From Ottelia alismoides (taxonomy: Eukaryota > Streptophyta > Magnoliopsida > Alismatales > Hydrocharitaceae), in NCBI GenBank assembly GCA_037367405.1, contig JAZKJV010003374.1:1-64000 (forward strand): DNA of 64,000 nucleotides, in the 5' to 3' direction. The translations under genes were made by a program, and so were the position numbers. The notes beneath the pieces are model-generated. The model saw nothing but the letters and a program-made list of their open reading frames with translations. It had not been told where the DNA came from and did no database searches. Of the stretch, positions 34,023 to 46,962 are shown piece by piece. Within the stretch, counting starts at the first letter, position 1; every line of letters begins with the position of its first letter.

Positions 34023-34730
34023 GATGTGTATGTGTAATTCATCTACATTATTATACTTGAATTTTGACTCGAACTCTTAAGTAAATACACATTTTAATCA
34101 CATAAGTTAATGAGATTATACAAAACTCTTTTCAAATAAAAACATGTTAATTATACATCATTAGTATACAAATAAGTTCAATCAAGAAAATTCCATAAAA
34201 TAAATTAAAATGAGCTCCAATTGCATGTAGAAATTAAGTTGACCTATATAATCTCAAAAAGCAAAAAAATATTCATGATTTTCTACATAACTCATACAAA
34301 TTCCAATTGACTTGAGTCTAACTATATTAGTTCAATAAAAGTGTGAGCAAAAATATAAAAATACGTTAGTTGTCACAAGTGCACAAATCCCACGATAACT
34401 TAAACCTCAATTCCAATTACGCAAATTTGAAAGCTGAATATTTGAACATATGAACTCCATTTAAACCCTACTCATTTTAAATTTGAACATTAAAATATAA
34501 TTTTTTATTTTGAGATAATATTTATATGTTTTACTTATATTATATACAATATTTAGATACTATTGGAATATTCTAACTATGTTATGTGTTTTAAGTAATA
34601 TTTATATGTCAGTTACTCGCTCGACCATGTAAACATTGCAATTATCACCTCAACCTCGAAAACTTGTTAGATCTTGCACCACAGATCCTATGATTAACTC
34701 ACATCCATTTTGCTACTAAAATTAACTGGA
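34023..34730. other. AT-rich intergenic, nothing recognised
   Basis: No frame, terminal repeat or RNA gene seen. Confidence 0.4.
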
Positions 34731-34734
34731 TTTT

Positions 34735-35572
34735 GTTAACTATTTTTAGCATATTACCTATTTTGCTTATCAAAATTATAAAGAATATACTATCCCTTTC
34801 TCACCCCCCACTCTCCTTCCCACCTCCCCCCTTCCCTACCAAGCATCGACATCTACCCACCTCCTCGACCTCTGCCCCTCCTCCACCATACCGCTCGACC
34901 TCCTCCCCCCTCCACCATGTCATCACAACCTCCCTTTGCTGGAGGTTGAAGCCCAACGCTACCTAGATCTCTAGCCTCCTCCCAAGAGCATTGCCTTCCC
35001 TCCCCCAAGAGCACCCCTCCCTCCCATTACGATGTCACATCCACCACGATACCCCATCCACCACACCGCTACAACCTCCCTTTGCATGAGGTTAAAGCTC
35101 ATCGCTGCCCAGATCTCTGACCTCCTCCCACGAGCATTGTCCTTTCCCCAGTGTTGCCCAGATCTCCGGCTCAAGAGCACCTCCCTCCCTTCCCCCTCTC
35201 ACCCTGACGTCCATCCCACCTCCAGTGTCTCCCAGAATCACTTATCATCACCATGGCATTGCTCATGGGTAGAGCTGGTGGCGACAACGCTCGTGAAGGT
35301 GGTGTCAGACTTGTCTTGCCTAAGAAAGGGAAGAGAAGGAAGAAAATGGGAATATTAGCAAGAGAGAGAAGGGAGGAAAACTCCACCGTGGATTTTGTTT
35401 GGATTTGAGTAACTCAACATTGACTCAAGCAAGTTAACTCAAGATGAGGTAAATTGACGGTAGGGTTTGTGTTTTAAACAGAGAAAGTTTATGGAATTTA
35501 TGAAATAATTACGAGAAGGTAGTTTACAAAGATTCTAGGGTTAGTGGCGTAAAAATACCACATATTTTTGTT
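34735..35572. mobile_element. Possible third Mutator-like element with internal tandem repeat
   Basis: The right end, read in complement, is GGTATTTTTACGCCACTAACC...CGTAATTATTT, similar to the ends of the elements at 3536-4603 and 37358-38619. The left end is not clear. The C-rich interior contains a two-unit tandem repeat of 146-bp period (CAACCTCCCTTTGC at 34926 and 35072; CTCCTCCCAAGAGCATTG at about 34975 and 35120). Long frames here are compositional. Confidence 0.4.
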
Positions 35573-36135
35573 TCTTTTGTATTGAATGCCTATGAATTTT
35601 AGCTCTCCAATTTTATTTCTCTTGTTTTTTATTATTCTTGTAATTTTATTTTATTTAGATAGCACATAAATAAGAGTGATCAAAAATATGTAAAAGTGTT
35701 AGTGATTGTAATGTGTATTTGAATAAAAATACCAGAGTCAAAATCAATGAACATATATAACATTAAGGTGAAAAACAACCTTCCATAAATGACCCTATTC
35801 TTCTAAACGTATACCTACAAGATAAAAATATCCAAATGTTTCAGAGATGCTGTAATATATTAGTACAATCTTTGATTTCAACTCCATTTTGATATTTTCT
35901 TTTTACCTTACATTGAAAAATCCAAAAAATACAAAAGTATCGAATTTGAGATCCTAGTTGCTTGTTGCTCCATGTGAGAATTTTTTTGTTTGTAATTGCC
36001 TTTTTTAGTACGACCTCGGGGTCTGCCCAAGTATAATATCAATTCATGATAATGAATTGCCATCATTTTGTGTGTTTGTTTATTGATCTTTTTAGCGCTT
36101 GTACTACAACATAGACATAATTAAGCTAAGTGTAA
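35573..36135. other. AT-rich intergenic, nothing recognised
   Basis: No gene or repeat terminus could be supported. Confidence 0.4.
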
Positions 36136-36242
36136 AAAATGGTGATCATTGGTCGTCAACATGTCTAATTGACCCGAACCCAATATGTTGTCAAAGCTAA
36201 TATTCCTCGATAACAACATGTGGATCTAAGCCCATGATGTTA
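36136..36242 (+). mobile_element. TRIM LTR fragment
   Basis: Contains ATTGACCCGAACCCAATATGTTGTCA, TTCCTCGATAAC and GGATCTAAGCCCATGATGTTAC, matching the last 100 bp of the 14.5-kb TRIM LTR. Isolated and truncated. Confidence 0.6.
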
Positions 36243-37348
36243 CCTTTCATTTTCAATCCCAATCATTTTCCACAATTCTGTTGTTGAGTTTATTTTATTC
36301 AATTTGAAATCCTAAAACAACTTTTACTTTGATATTTTTGATATTTATTTTTCTTTTGCCACACATCCTGTGTATCTTCATTTTCTTTCTTATATTTATC
36401 ATTTTTTAAAATTATCAATTAATTAAAATTTTCTTATAATTTTAAAAATTAAATAGTAAAAATCAATTTAAAATTTCTAAATAGCTTTAACTGTTCTCAA
36501 ATTTTTGAGACATGTTTATGAAGTTTCAAAAAATTATTTTTTGCATTTATAATCTATTTTAAAACACTATATTTCATTTTATAGATAATGTTAAAATACC
36601 ACTAAACTTTTTATAAAACTGAATTTTCTTATCATTTATTGCATTCCCAGTTTTGTAGCAACTACATTATTATTATTCACTTTTAAGGTTATCAACTAAT
36701 TTTAAAAACAACTAAAAAGATAACTTTTTTATATTTCCTCGTAAATTTTAATTTTGATTGCTAACAGTTAAATTCATTTTCTTAGTCACCTATTTCTTTG
36801 CACTTAACCGTTAGTGATTAATCTTTTAAACTTCAAGGTTTATTTCAAAAATTCCTAAGAATTATTTTTGTATTTTAACTTTAACGTCTATTTTTTAAAT
36901 TGTCAAGATCTATCATTTTACAAAAAATATCATTTAAACATATTAATTATTTGCATTAAAATCATGATATAAGATTATAAAAAATTTAATAATTCAAAAT
37001 ATTCTCTCTCTCCATTTACTCTCTCTCTCTCTCTCTTGTTAAGTCTCAAAATTATGAGCATAGTCTCCTTAGATTGAATAAATGATGATCTATACGGATA
37101 ATTGGTGGCAAATATAACAAGTTGTCATGGAACTTAGGGGAAGTCCCATCTATTTCCTTTCATTTACATCTTGGTAAGTCCGGAAGTTCAATGTCTAGAA
37201 TATTTTAGAAAGGAAAACCAGTCTTTTCTTTCAAACTGTTTTCTCCTCCTTGACTTCATTTGTTTCTCATTTACTCTATTCTTAGGGGGAAAACTTAACA
37301 AGAATAATTAAAAGATGAGAAATACAAAATAGTTAGATATATTTAGAA
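36243..37348. other. AT-rich stretch with a (CT)n microsatellite
   Basis: Strongly AT-rich. A CT run lies at about 37017-37037. No gene. Confidence 0.45.
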
Positions 37349-37357
37349 AAAAATCAA

Positions 37358-38619
37358 GGATTTTTTACACCCATAACCTTGAGTAATTTTGTAATTACAT
37401 TCATACCTTACTTAATCACGAATTACACCTAGGACCTTGAATAAATGTTTCGTTTTACATCCCTTACCCTCTGTTAGTTTAGTTCATTAACTCAATATGA
37501 GGATTGAGTTAATCTAACCAGTCCACAATCTAAAGGCTGACTTTAACACAAAGTAAAAAAAGAAAAGAAAAACCATACCCTTCTTCCGCACACCCCCACC
37601 ACCGACCACCTCCTCCCATTCCTCCTCCAGCACGCCCCCATCACCGCCAAACCTCCTTCACCCCTGCCTCCTCAAACAGGTGGATGAGCTATTTTGATTG
37701 CGGAGGAGTCGACTGATAGATGAAAAGAGATCTCCTGGATGTGCAGAAGGGTCAATAGATGCTGCAGGGTCCGTTTCTTTGCTGATTCGAACAGGATGCA
37801 CGATGTTGAACGATGATCCAACTCCATCGATTATGGTGAAGCACGGGTAAGAGTGCTTCGAATCCGATGAGGGTTTGGTACAACAGGCACGTTGCCAAAC
37901 TCCTACAAGGGTATTAGAGGTAGTCTATGTTGACCTGATGATCCTAAGCCGTATCCGATTAAGATCCGGTAATCACCTGAAGATGGTCACCACTCAAATC
38001 AAAGATATTCAGCCCAATGGTTACAGAGGGATGGAATGTGCCCCTTGCAAATGGTGGAGGGTGGAACTTAATGGCTCCAGTGACGGAGTTCACCGAAGGT
38101 GGTTGATCTTGGAAGGAAGAGAATTAATCCATAAAGGGGGACTTTTATGGCATGGATTTTACGTTAATTTGGTTCATACATGAGAAGTATGTCCAGGGAT
38201 GAACCAAGGAAGAGGAACTGTAGCAGAGGTTGAGGTGGCAGAGGCATAGGAGGGCAGGCACGATGAGTGCGAGGGTGTCGGAGAAGGAGTTGTTGTAAGC
38301 ATCGAGAGAGGTGAGGAGGTAGAGGAGGGGAAGGAGCTGGTGAGGGAGTTGCAGGAGAGGTTGAGGGCGGAGGGAATGGAGGCGAAGTGTGCTGGAGGAG
38401 GAAGGAGGGGTGGAGGTGGTCTTATTTGTAATTAATGAGAACTTAAAGAGTAGAAATTGTAAAATAGTTGACGGGTGCCATTTTATTTTATGGGAAAAGT
38501 TAACATGTGGCTATGGGTGTAAGAAGTAACATTACTCATGGTCCATGGTGTAATTCGCGATTACACAAGATTATAAATGTAATTACAGAATTGCTCAGGA
38601 TTGTGAGTGTAAAAATCCC
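37358..38619. mobile_element. Mutator-like (MULE) element, 1.26 kb, 9-bp target duplication
   Basis: AAAAATCAA precedes (37349-37357) and follows (38620-38628) the element, the 9-bp duplication typical of Mutator. The left end, GGATTTTTTACACCCATAACCTTGAGTAATTTTGTAATTAC, and the complement of the right end, GGGATTTTTACACTCACAATCCTGAGCAATTCTGTAATTAC, match over more than 100 bp. The interior holds a non-repetitive 0.5-kb segment (about 37700-38180) with a frame of 102 codons at 37875-38183 that I do not recognise. It may be a captured host fragment (Pack-MULE) or a decayed element gene. No MuDR-type transposase is visible. Confidence 0.85.
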
Positions 38620-38628
38620 AAAAATCAA

Positions 38629-40047
38629 ATATATATCTCAAAATTAATTACATGCAGCAAATCAATACAAGAGTATAGAGCTTTACATTCACATCAATGT
38701 TAAGATCACAGTCATATAACGTATAAGCAATGATTGTACATAGACCACATACCAATCAAAACTTTCTGATCGTTGTGGTTGGGGTTTTCCATTTGGACTA
38801 CCTCGATCTATCGAAGGCTGTAAAGCACCTTTCCCTTTCTTTTCCAAGATATTTCTTTGTCCGTTGTGCACAATTTTCACATATTTCGAATGGAAAGAGA
38901 GCTATATATACAGAAAGGAGTTGGCGGCCACACAAAATCGTGGTGACGTGTGCGTTTTAAGCTTTATGATGCCATCATCTACTCTTTTGATCTAATTAAT
39001 TAATAGGTTGTGGACGCAGTAACAGGACAGATACAGAACATTTTTGAGTAGGGATACAAGGTTTAAAAAGATATGTGTATCAATTATGATGCGATCATAT
39101 TCATTAAAAAAAGAGAGTATGTTTTTGAGTTGTATGTCACTTATGTGTTCATCACATTCTTAGCTATTTATCTGTTTTGGAATCGGTGAGTGCAAGTAGC
39201 TCTAAAATTGGAACACGTGCAGGATAAAGTTTCAAGACAAATGAGTGGGAGGTGATGAACATATAAGTTACATGCATATGAGTTGGATACTTCCCCTCCT
39301 CTATTCATTATATAACAATAGTTGTGAATGATAAATGATATCATCTATAGTTTTCATGCAAATAATAGTTTATTTTGAACTTATTTTTTAATCAATCACA
39401 TATTTTTGATTCAATTTTACATAAATTGATATCATATATGTTCCGCACTGTCGAGATTTTTTGTGAATGATATTTATATTATTTTTAAAAAATTAGACAT
39501 ATTTTAATATTTCTTTTTTTTCAATTCACTCTTTGGATTTTGATTAATTACAATATAAAATAAACTTATTCCAAATTTGTATCAAATCGAAAATATAAAA
39601 ATGCATAACTTTATACTTTTTACTACCAACAAATAGAAATATTAATATATCAATAAAGAAAAATACACTGATCAAGAATATCTGTGCGTTTGACTACTTA
39701 CTTGATAATAAATAGGACCAATGATTAATATATGAGACTTTATATAAATGATTTTTTTAGAAAAATTATTTTTTAAGATCGAGAATTAAATCTCGTATCT
39801 GTATAAGTAGTAATGAGATGGGATGAAAATCAGATCTCTTCTATATGTTGATCCTAAAAAATGGATATTAAAAAAATAGTTTGGATAGAGATACATTATA
39901 AGTTGATCAGCTAAAGAAAGTATCCGAACATGTTGATCCAAAGTAAAATCTACCATTGCTAGGTAGAAGTTTTGTGTTAAAGATATATTATCTACTGGTA
40001 AAGATTATTGATTTTCGCTCTAAAAAATGAAAGGGATGCATGTATAA
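38629..40047. other. Intergenic, nothing recognised
   Basis: AT-rich with short frames only (for example 38730-38960, unrecognised). No terminal repeats seen. Confidence 0.4.
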
Positions 40048-40052
40048 GTTTT

Positions 40053-40766
40053 TGTTGGGAACATTACCCATTCTCTATAATTAAAAAAAGGAGAAAATGT
40101 TGATTATCCCTTTGGGGACTCCTACTTCAGGTAGGAGTAGGATTGGAGAGAGGAGACAAGAGTAGTATAAATAAGCTCCTATGCATGACATTGGTGATCA
40201 TCTCAACTAACTCTCTTCTCTCTTAGTTCTCTCTCCCCAACCAAGGAGAGAAGTAGCCCACGCAAGATGTGAGGATCAAGTTCATGCAAGACACAAAGAG
40301 TTAGTCTGTAGGGGCACAAAGAGAAGTCGCATCCGCGAGGAGCGTGAACTAGAGGCGCGAGGAGCGTGCACCAGAGGTGCGAGGAGCAGCCGCAAGGGAG
40401 GTCCATTCTCGAGGAGGGGTATCACTGACTAGGAGAAGCAACAGTATCGTGTTCTCCAAGTACAAGGTGACAGTTTTCTGATTTTACACTTGTAACCGAG
40501 CCTTAGTTTTGTTGAGCAATAAAAATAAGAAGACATTGTGCCCTTTCATTTTTCCGATTTAGTGGATTTTGTTGCGGATCGTCGTGTCCCGTGGATTTTT
40601 CCCCTCTCTCACATCGAGAAAGGTTATCCCACGTAAAATTTCTCGTCTCTATGTGATTACTTGATTATTGTGCTACGATTATTTTTCTTAATTCCCGTGT
40701 GCGGAATGTTTTGTTGCTAGTCATCATTTGCAAGACAAGTGAAGGGAATCCCTCCATTTCCCAATA
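40053..40766 (+). mobile_element. Ty1/copia-type solo LTR, 714 bp, target duplication GTTTT
   Basis: Begins TGTTGGGAAC and ends TTTCCCAATA (last bases mutated from the usual CA), flanked by GTTTT at 40048-40052 and 40767-40771. Contains a TATA box (AGTATAAATAAG, about 40164), a polyadenylation-like AATAAAAAT at about 40520 and the CACATCGAGAAAGGTTATCCCACGTAAA stretch common in plant copia LTRs. No primer site or internal region follows, so the body was lost by recombination between LTRs. Confidence 0.85.
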
Positions 40767-40771
40767 GTTTT

Positions 40772-41439
40772 GCCCTAAAAAATTAATTCAAGCCGTAATT
40801 ATATATATATATATATATTATGTAATCTCAAAATTAGAGAGAGAGAGAGAAAGAGGGGGCATGTGCCCCTCCTTGCCCCCTTTAAATCTGTCCTTCCACA
40901 TTAGGAAAGGACTAATCGAACTCATCTATCAATCTTGATAATATATTTTCTTTTTTATTTTTTTCGAACAATTGATTGGGTACGTATATGCATCTACCTA
41001 ACATGAGATTGGATTTAATTGGTATGGGACAAACCGGTGGTGGCTCAGTGAAAATGTATATGCAGTACAATGGTAATACAATTTTTCTAATCTCCAATAT
41101 ATGACATATGTTTGAGAAGACTTTTCAAATATATCATGTGAAAGTAATTGTCATCAACTCATCTAAGATCCATACATTGCATACATTTTCCATTAACATC
41201 TACAAATATCCACTTTTGATGCATTTTTTAATACAAATTGATAGTTATAGAGCACACAAAGCATGTACAATAGCTTGTTCAAGGATTAAGACGAATGAAA
41301 TCTCTTCCGGCCAAACATCTACTCCCAGGAACACCGCTAGCCCTCGTCCTTTGATGGGCTCATCGACGTGAGACATCTCTTAGGAGGAGCTCTAACGTCG
41401 AGGTCTCCACTCCGTTGGTCTTCCTTGAATGCTATAGAT
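40772..41439. repeat. (AT)n and (GA)n microsatellites, then AT-rich DNA
   Basis: AT run at about 40800-40820 and GA run at about 40837-40855. The remainder shows no gene. Confidence 0.55.
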
Positions 41440-41850
41440 GATAATTAACCTTAATTTTTGGTGTTGGAGCTTCGTCATGAGGGGCTTTAGATGTCAGTTG
41501 AAGGTGCCAAGGTTGAATCATCGACCCACTAAGTTGATTCATAAAACTGAATGGGCATTAAAGAAAGTAAACCGGAACACACATGAAGGACAACAAAACA
41601 GAAAGATGGACCTAAATGAGTTCTTAGACATCATAAACAAGGCATATGATAACAACGTGATCTATAAGGACAAAATCAAGCATTGGCATGATCAACATAT
41701 AGGTGCGAGAGTTTTGTCTGAGGGCAGAAGGTATGGTTATTCAATGTTAAGTTGAAGAATTTCCAGGGTAGGTTGAAGTTCAAGTAGATGGGACCCTTCA
41801 TTATCAAAGAAGTGCACACGAATGACAACATGAAGATTTCAGACCTTACA
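41440..41850 (+). mobile_element. Athila/Tat-type gypsy integrase C-terminal fragment, decayed
   Basis: Translation gives WALKKVN (about 41553), then MDLNEFLDIINKAYDNNVIYKDKIKHWHDQHI, and after a frameshift GRLKFK-GPFIIKEVHTNDNMKISD with an internal stop. The order WALK...AY..IYK.K.KHWHD...GPF is the post-core part of Athila/Tat integrases. No LTR could be paired with it. The following 1.2 kb is probably its 3' non-coding spacer. Confidence 0.65.
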
Positions 41851-43020
41851 TTTGGTACATGATTGTTCCTTGTGAACATGCAACTACTAAAGCATTTCAT
41901 TGGATCAAATGAGCAGTTTGCCTGTGTTGAAGAGATCACATTCATGCTACTCATGGCATCTCTAAGCATCCCTTTCCCATCTCCATTTCTCTGTACATCC
42001 TCCAACCCCATCGATTCTCATATTTACTCCTTATTCTATACATAGGGTGACCAAAGCCTAAGTATATAGGCGTCGATGTCTGTCCTGTATATTCATTCAC
42101 TTTATTCTGCTCTTGATCTTGACCGCCCCATTTTGCCTCCTCTTCTATACTTAGGTTGACAAGAGTCTAAACATAGGGGAGCGGGTTGACTTCTATATTT
42201 CTTTTCTTTTTCACTTTCTTATGCTTAGCACGAGTTATGTCTCTTCTTCACCTTTTTTGCTCTGAGGACATCACATACGCTAAGTATTGAGCTGTGTATA
42301 TATTACATATACACTTTACTCATAGCTCATACTTTCACGTATTTTAAGTATACAATATTCAACAAATATGAGGTGGATATTGCAAAAAATAATATATATC
42401 ATATGTATGTAAAATACACGTATATTGTATACAAGATGTATTATATATATATATTGTATAATTGTAAAATTATTGTACGATAGAGGTATAACAAAATTTT
42501 GTCAAATAAATATGGCTTCTCATCCAATTTTCCATTTAAAAAAGCATTAAAAAACTTGTACTTCATTCATGTGCATTCCGTTTACATCCGCATTTCATTA
42601 GCATATCATGCATATGCAAAGTAGAAAGTTAGTAGATTATGAACCGAGTTATGACTAAAAACTGAGGATGGACTTGACTTGACCCTAATCTACTTAATTT
42701 TCAGAAGAAGTTCATTGATAAGTAGGATTTTAGAAACTTTAGGTCATATACTTAATTATCTAAGTTCACAGACAATGTATAGACTTTGACTCTTAGTGTC
42801 TAATATGGTCGCTTCATGAGTAAACTCTTGGATAAGTAATTAATCTGTACTCTACACTGTGTACGAAGCTCAACTCTGATGAGGTGTTAGAAGATCGTGT
42901 TTTTTTCTTTAGTAGCATGGACATCTAAAGACCAGAATATCAAGTTGAAATAAAGCTTTTGATGAGTGACGGACTGCTAGCATAATTTTTTTCTAAAACC
43001 CCAAAACATAGGAGGAACAA
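41851..43020. other. Probable retroelement spacer, no gene
   Basis: Contains CTATACTTAGGTTGACAAGAG and AGGGGAGCGGG-type phrases as in Athila 3' regions and a very AT-rich core at 42290-42500. No frame of note. Confidence 0.35.
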
Positions 43021-43440
43021 AAGATTCAATATTTGTAGTCGCAATGCCTTAATCGGATCACGCGCTCCGCTTCCTCCGCTCACTATCGGGTCTACACTGC
43101 CACCGACCCACTATAGCGGCTCCAGCCGTCCTGTAGCCATTGCACGAGAATAAAAGTGCCACATCACACTCTACCTGAGCCCACAGCTCGAACAAAACCA
43201 AGTTTCCTCCGCACACCACGTGTAGCATCACGCACCAGCGCCTCAGCCTCGGGAACCGAAGCTCCACTAATATCCCCGAGGCTTGCACCCGCACGTGCTC
43301 GCACGTGGAGGGGGGCATGGCAATTGTAGCGAGGCCCTCGCCCTCCTCTAGAATTGCGACGAAATCCCATGCTGACTAGATTGCATGCATGCGGTACTTG
43401 CCCCACCCCCCCCCCCCCCCCCCCCGCCCCGCCAGGATAA
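43021..43440. other. GC-rich island ending in a 22-base poly-C tract
   Basis: Overlapping minus-strand frames (43058-43406) are compositional and match no family. The C tract (about 43407-43432) is broken by single A and G residues. Such tracts are error-prone in sequencing. Confidence 0.45.
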
Positions 43441-45880
43441 GTTGTAGCGGACCCCTAGCAAATTTTGGTAAATAAAAAGGGGGCCATGCACCTTTTATTT
43501 TGTATTTATTTTATTTAATTTAGTTACAAAATGATCCATGTCTTGCACTTTTATTTGAAACTTCATTTGTGGACGGTTTCAATTTTTTAAAATTGCATTG
43601 TGGAGTATTTAATTCTCTAGCTTGTGATAATTTATTTATATTTTTATGACCTTGGACTAATTTGATAAAAACATTTTGGTGTTAAATTGCATATTTTCCC
43701 ATCTTCATGTAATTAATTCAAAATAAAGTATTTTTACTCCAAAAATCACATTAGCTAGGATTAATTATGTCCTAACATGCGCCCACAAAATCACCTCATT
43801 TGCTTGCACATTTATTTTAAAATAAATCATGTAGTGATTAAAGTAATTAATTTTTGATTCTCTTCTAGGAGTTAGAATTTTTCCTCGATATAACTTAATT
43901 AGACTCATCTAGGTTAATTTTAGTTTTAAAAATAATTTGGTTTGCTTTTTATTAAAATTAATTTACTGAAAATCACTCTTCCTGCATATTTAATTCGCTA
44001 TAATTTTTATTTTCATCAAAAGAATAGCAAAAATTCACTGCAGGTTAATTTCATCATATTAACTTATGGTCAAATTTTCATAAATTTACGCATCATTTCA
44101 TGAAATTTTGCAGAAAAAACCCTAAAAAGTCTTCATTCTTCATGCATGCATTTTTACATCGAAAAATACAAAAAATTTGTTCTGAAGTTTTCATTGCATA
44201 AATTATTAAGGAAAAATAGTCTTTTAGATTTTTGAGTTAATTTACATATTAGTTTAGAATGTCCATCTTAGGCTAATTTAACATTCATAATTGACAATCT
44301 TTATTTGCATATCGTTTATATTTGCATAAAAAATTGCTAAAAATTCCATTGAACCTTGTATATAGATAATCTCAACAACATTCCAAAGAAATAGTGGCCT
44401 CCCTGAGTTTGACCTTGAGCTTGCTCAAGTAAAATAAATTAGGTCACTTTCGTAATTAATTGAACATTAATTAAGTGATTGATTTGATTAATTCGAATTT
44501 TCCCACCTATAACGAATATCACGTTAATTTCACATAATTATCGATGGGTATCTTGGGGTTCTTCAATCGCCCTTCATTTCCTCCAATCGTAGGAGGAGTC
44601 GAAGCTCCAAGCTTCATCGATAGCTTCGCTATCTCCTCATTTTTTCACCACCACCATCTGTCACTCAGAGGAGTAAGGATGTGACACTCTAAGATATAGG
44701 TGTCGTCAAATCCTTGTGGATCGTATCATCCCAGATCCAGAACCCGTCTATCCGTCGGATTCAACTCCTAGCGCCCCTACGACTGCCAGATTTACATCCA
44801 CCCGAGTCTCCCAGCCTCGGGTGGTCCTAAATGAATCGATCATGATGCGTGGAGGCACCTGACCAAAGCTCTAGCTGAACCTAGCCTCCTCGCACATCCC
44901 ACACGTGGTCAGGGGCATTTTACGTCCGAGCCCCCTATTTCCCCTAATATTACAGAAGAGACTATCATGATCCACACGCATGTAGACATGATAAATTTGC
45001 ACTTAATCCTATCCGCTTCTCCAAATTCACACTTACGCCCCCACCTAGGGCAAATCACAATCGGGACCTAGCGACTTTTAGAAATTAAGTATAAGTCCAT
45101 GACATGACCTTTTGATGATAAAAAAAATCATATTTTCGTACATTTTAAAATCCATATTTGAATATCTTTCTCATTTTAAAATCAAATTTCACGTATTTTA
45201 TGTCATTTTAAAGCTCTTGGAACTTTCTATTATTGTAGATACTAATTACGAACAATTTAGAGCTTGTTGGGATAAAATTATTTTGGGTGGAGCTAATGAA
45301 TGCTCGAACTGACATATTTTGTAATTAAATCTTGGATAATTGATCTTTTTATAGATGATGCTTGAGAAGGTTCAACTAAATATTTTCCTGATTATTTTAT
45401 GAATTAAAAATACTATTGAGAAATTGGCACATGAATTTTGCATACTTGAATCTTGATAGTAATTTTGATGCTTGACCATTTTTGTGCAAGAATATTTTAT
45501 TAAGTGACATTGAAGCCTACATAATTGGATCTAAATTGCTAAACATGTCTCTTAGGATCTCTCTAATTTGTGATTCATTTTGATGATTATTGATCATATT
45601 TTATCGGATATAAAACTATAGATTTGCAAATCCAACTTCTCTTTCTTCTCCTTCTCTCTTTTTTCTTTTTATCGGTGTGTCTACATTTGCATCTATGTCC
45701 TTCATCCACATATCGTTGCTTGTATTCATTTTTAGGAATAGAATTTTAACATTGCAAGTAATTAAATACATAGATTATTTTAAGCCACACAACTAAAGAA
45801 CTTTGTTCTTTGAGTTCAACCTTGGTACATTTATCAAGTTAAATTTTCCACCTATTCAAAAGGGTGGTTTTTGTTGAACT
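43441..45880. other. AT-rich DNA, possibly decayed LTR or retroelement spacer
   Basis: No gene. A GC-rich patch at 44660-45060 (CCCGAGTCTCCCAGCCTCGGGTGG, GGTCAGGGGCATTTTACG) inside AT-rich DNA resembles the architecture of long Tat-type LTRs, but no ends or partner were found. Confidence 0.3.
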
Positions 45881-46957
45881 GATTTCTGCCTCCTATACCA
45901 CGCTAATTCCATCTTATAGAGGTGGAAAATCGATTCATCAAATTTTCATGATGAAAAATGGTTACGACCAAACTAATGGCGACCATACCTTATTCATAAA
46001 AAGAAATGGTGGAAAAGGGCTAGTCTTTTGATCAATGTTGATGACATGATTCTTACCAGTGATGATGATGAGGTACATAATATTTAGAGCGTACTTGCAA
46101 CTGAATTTGAATCAAAAGATACTGGTAGATTGAAGTACTTTCTTGATATTGAAAATGTTTGCTCTTCAGAAGGTATGTGTTTGAATCAACGCAAATATGC
46201 TTTTGAATTATTAAAAGACACATGCATGTTTGGGTGCAGACCAATCATGGAAATGAAGCATACATTAAGTAAGGAAGATAATTATTTAATTGACGAAGTA
46301 GGGAGGGGAAGATATCAAAGGTTGATATGTAAACTAATTTACCTTACCCTCGTTAGACCCGATATCACTTATGTTGTGAATGATGACATTCTGTTTATAC
46401 ACGCTCCCACCATCACACACATGAATACTATCTAAAAAATCACCTGGAAAGGATCTCATGTTCAAGAAAAATAAGAATATGGAAATTGAAGGCTATATTG
46501 ATGCTGATGAGAAAGATCGGTCGATGATAAACGATCTACCTCCGATCATGTAGTATATCTTTGTGAGAACCAAGTCATTTGGAGAAGTAATAAACATAAT
46601 GTTGTGTCCAGATCAAGTGTCGAACTGAGTATCACACTCTTGCAAATAGTGTAATTGAAATACTGTGGCTAAAATTATTGTTGGAAGAATTGGTTATTAA
46701 TGTTTGTACACCTATCGAGATGTTTTGTGACAATAAAATAACGATTAATCTTGTCAATAATCCAGTTATGGATGTTCGCACAAAGCATGTGGAGATTGAA
46801 CGATATTTTATTCGTAAGAATATTGATGCAAGGGATCGCCTTCCGTACATGAAATTTTTGATTAAGTTACTAATCTCTTTGCAAAGGGGCTATCTAGATG
46901 CAATTCGAGTTAAATGTAAACAATTTGAGCATGCTTTATATGTACACCCAACTTGAT
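45881..46957 (+). mobile_element. Ty1/copia reverse transcriptase-RNase H fragment, decayed
   Basis: Translation shows LINVDDMILTSDD (catalytic V-D-D, about 46029), then FESKDTGRLKYFLDIE, LNQRKYAFELLKDTCMFGCRP, and RLICKLIYLTLVRPDITYVVN (46130-46380). After shifts and a deletion, the RNase H end follows: WLKLLLEELV...MFCDNKITINLVNNPV and RTKHVEIERYFIR (46678-46956). Order and spacing fit copia pol. The upstream RT, integrase and gag are missing. A purine-rich GATGGGAG follows the stop, as a polypurine tract would, leading into a probable 3' LTR. Confidence 0.8.
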
Positions 46958-46962
46958 GGGAG

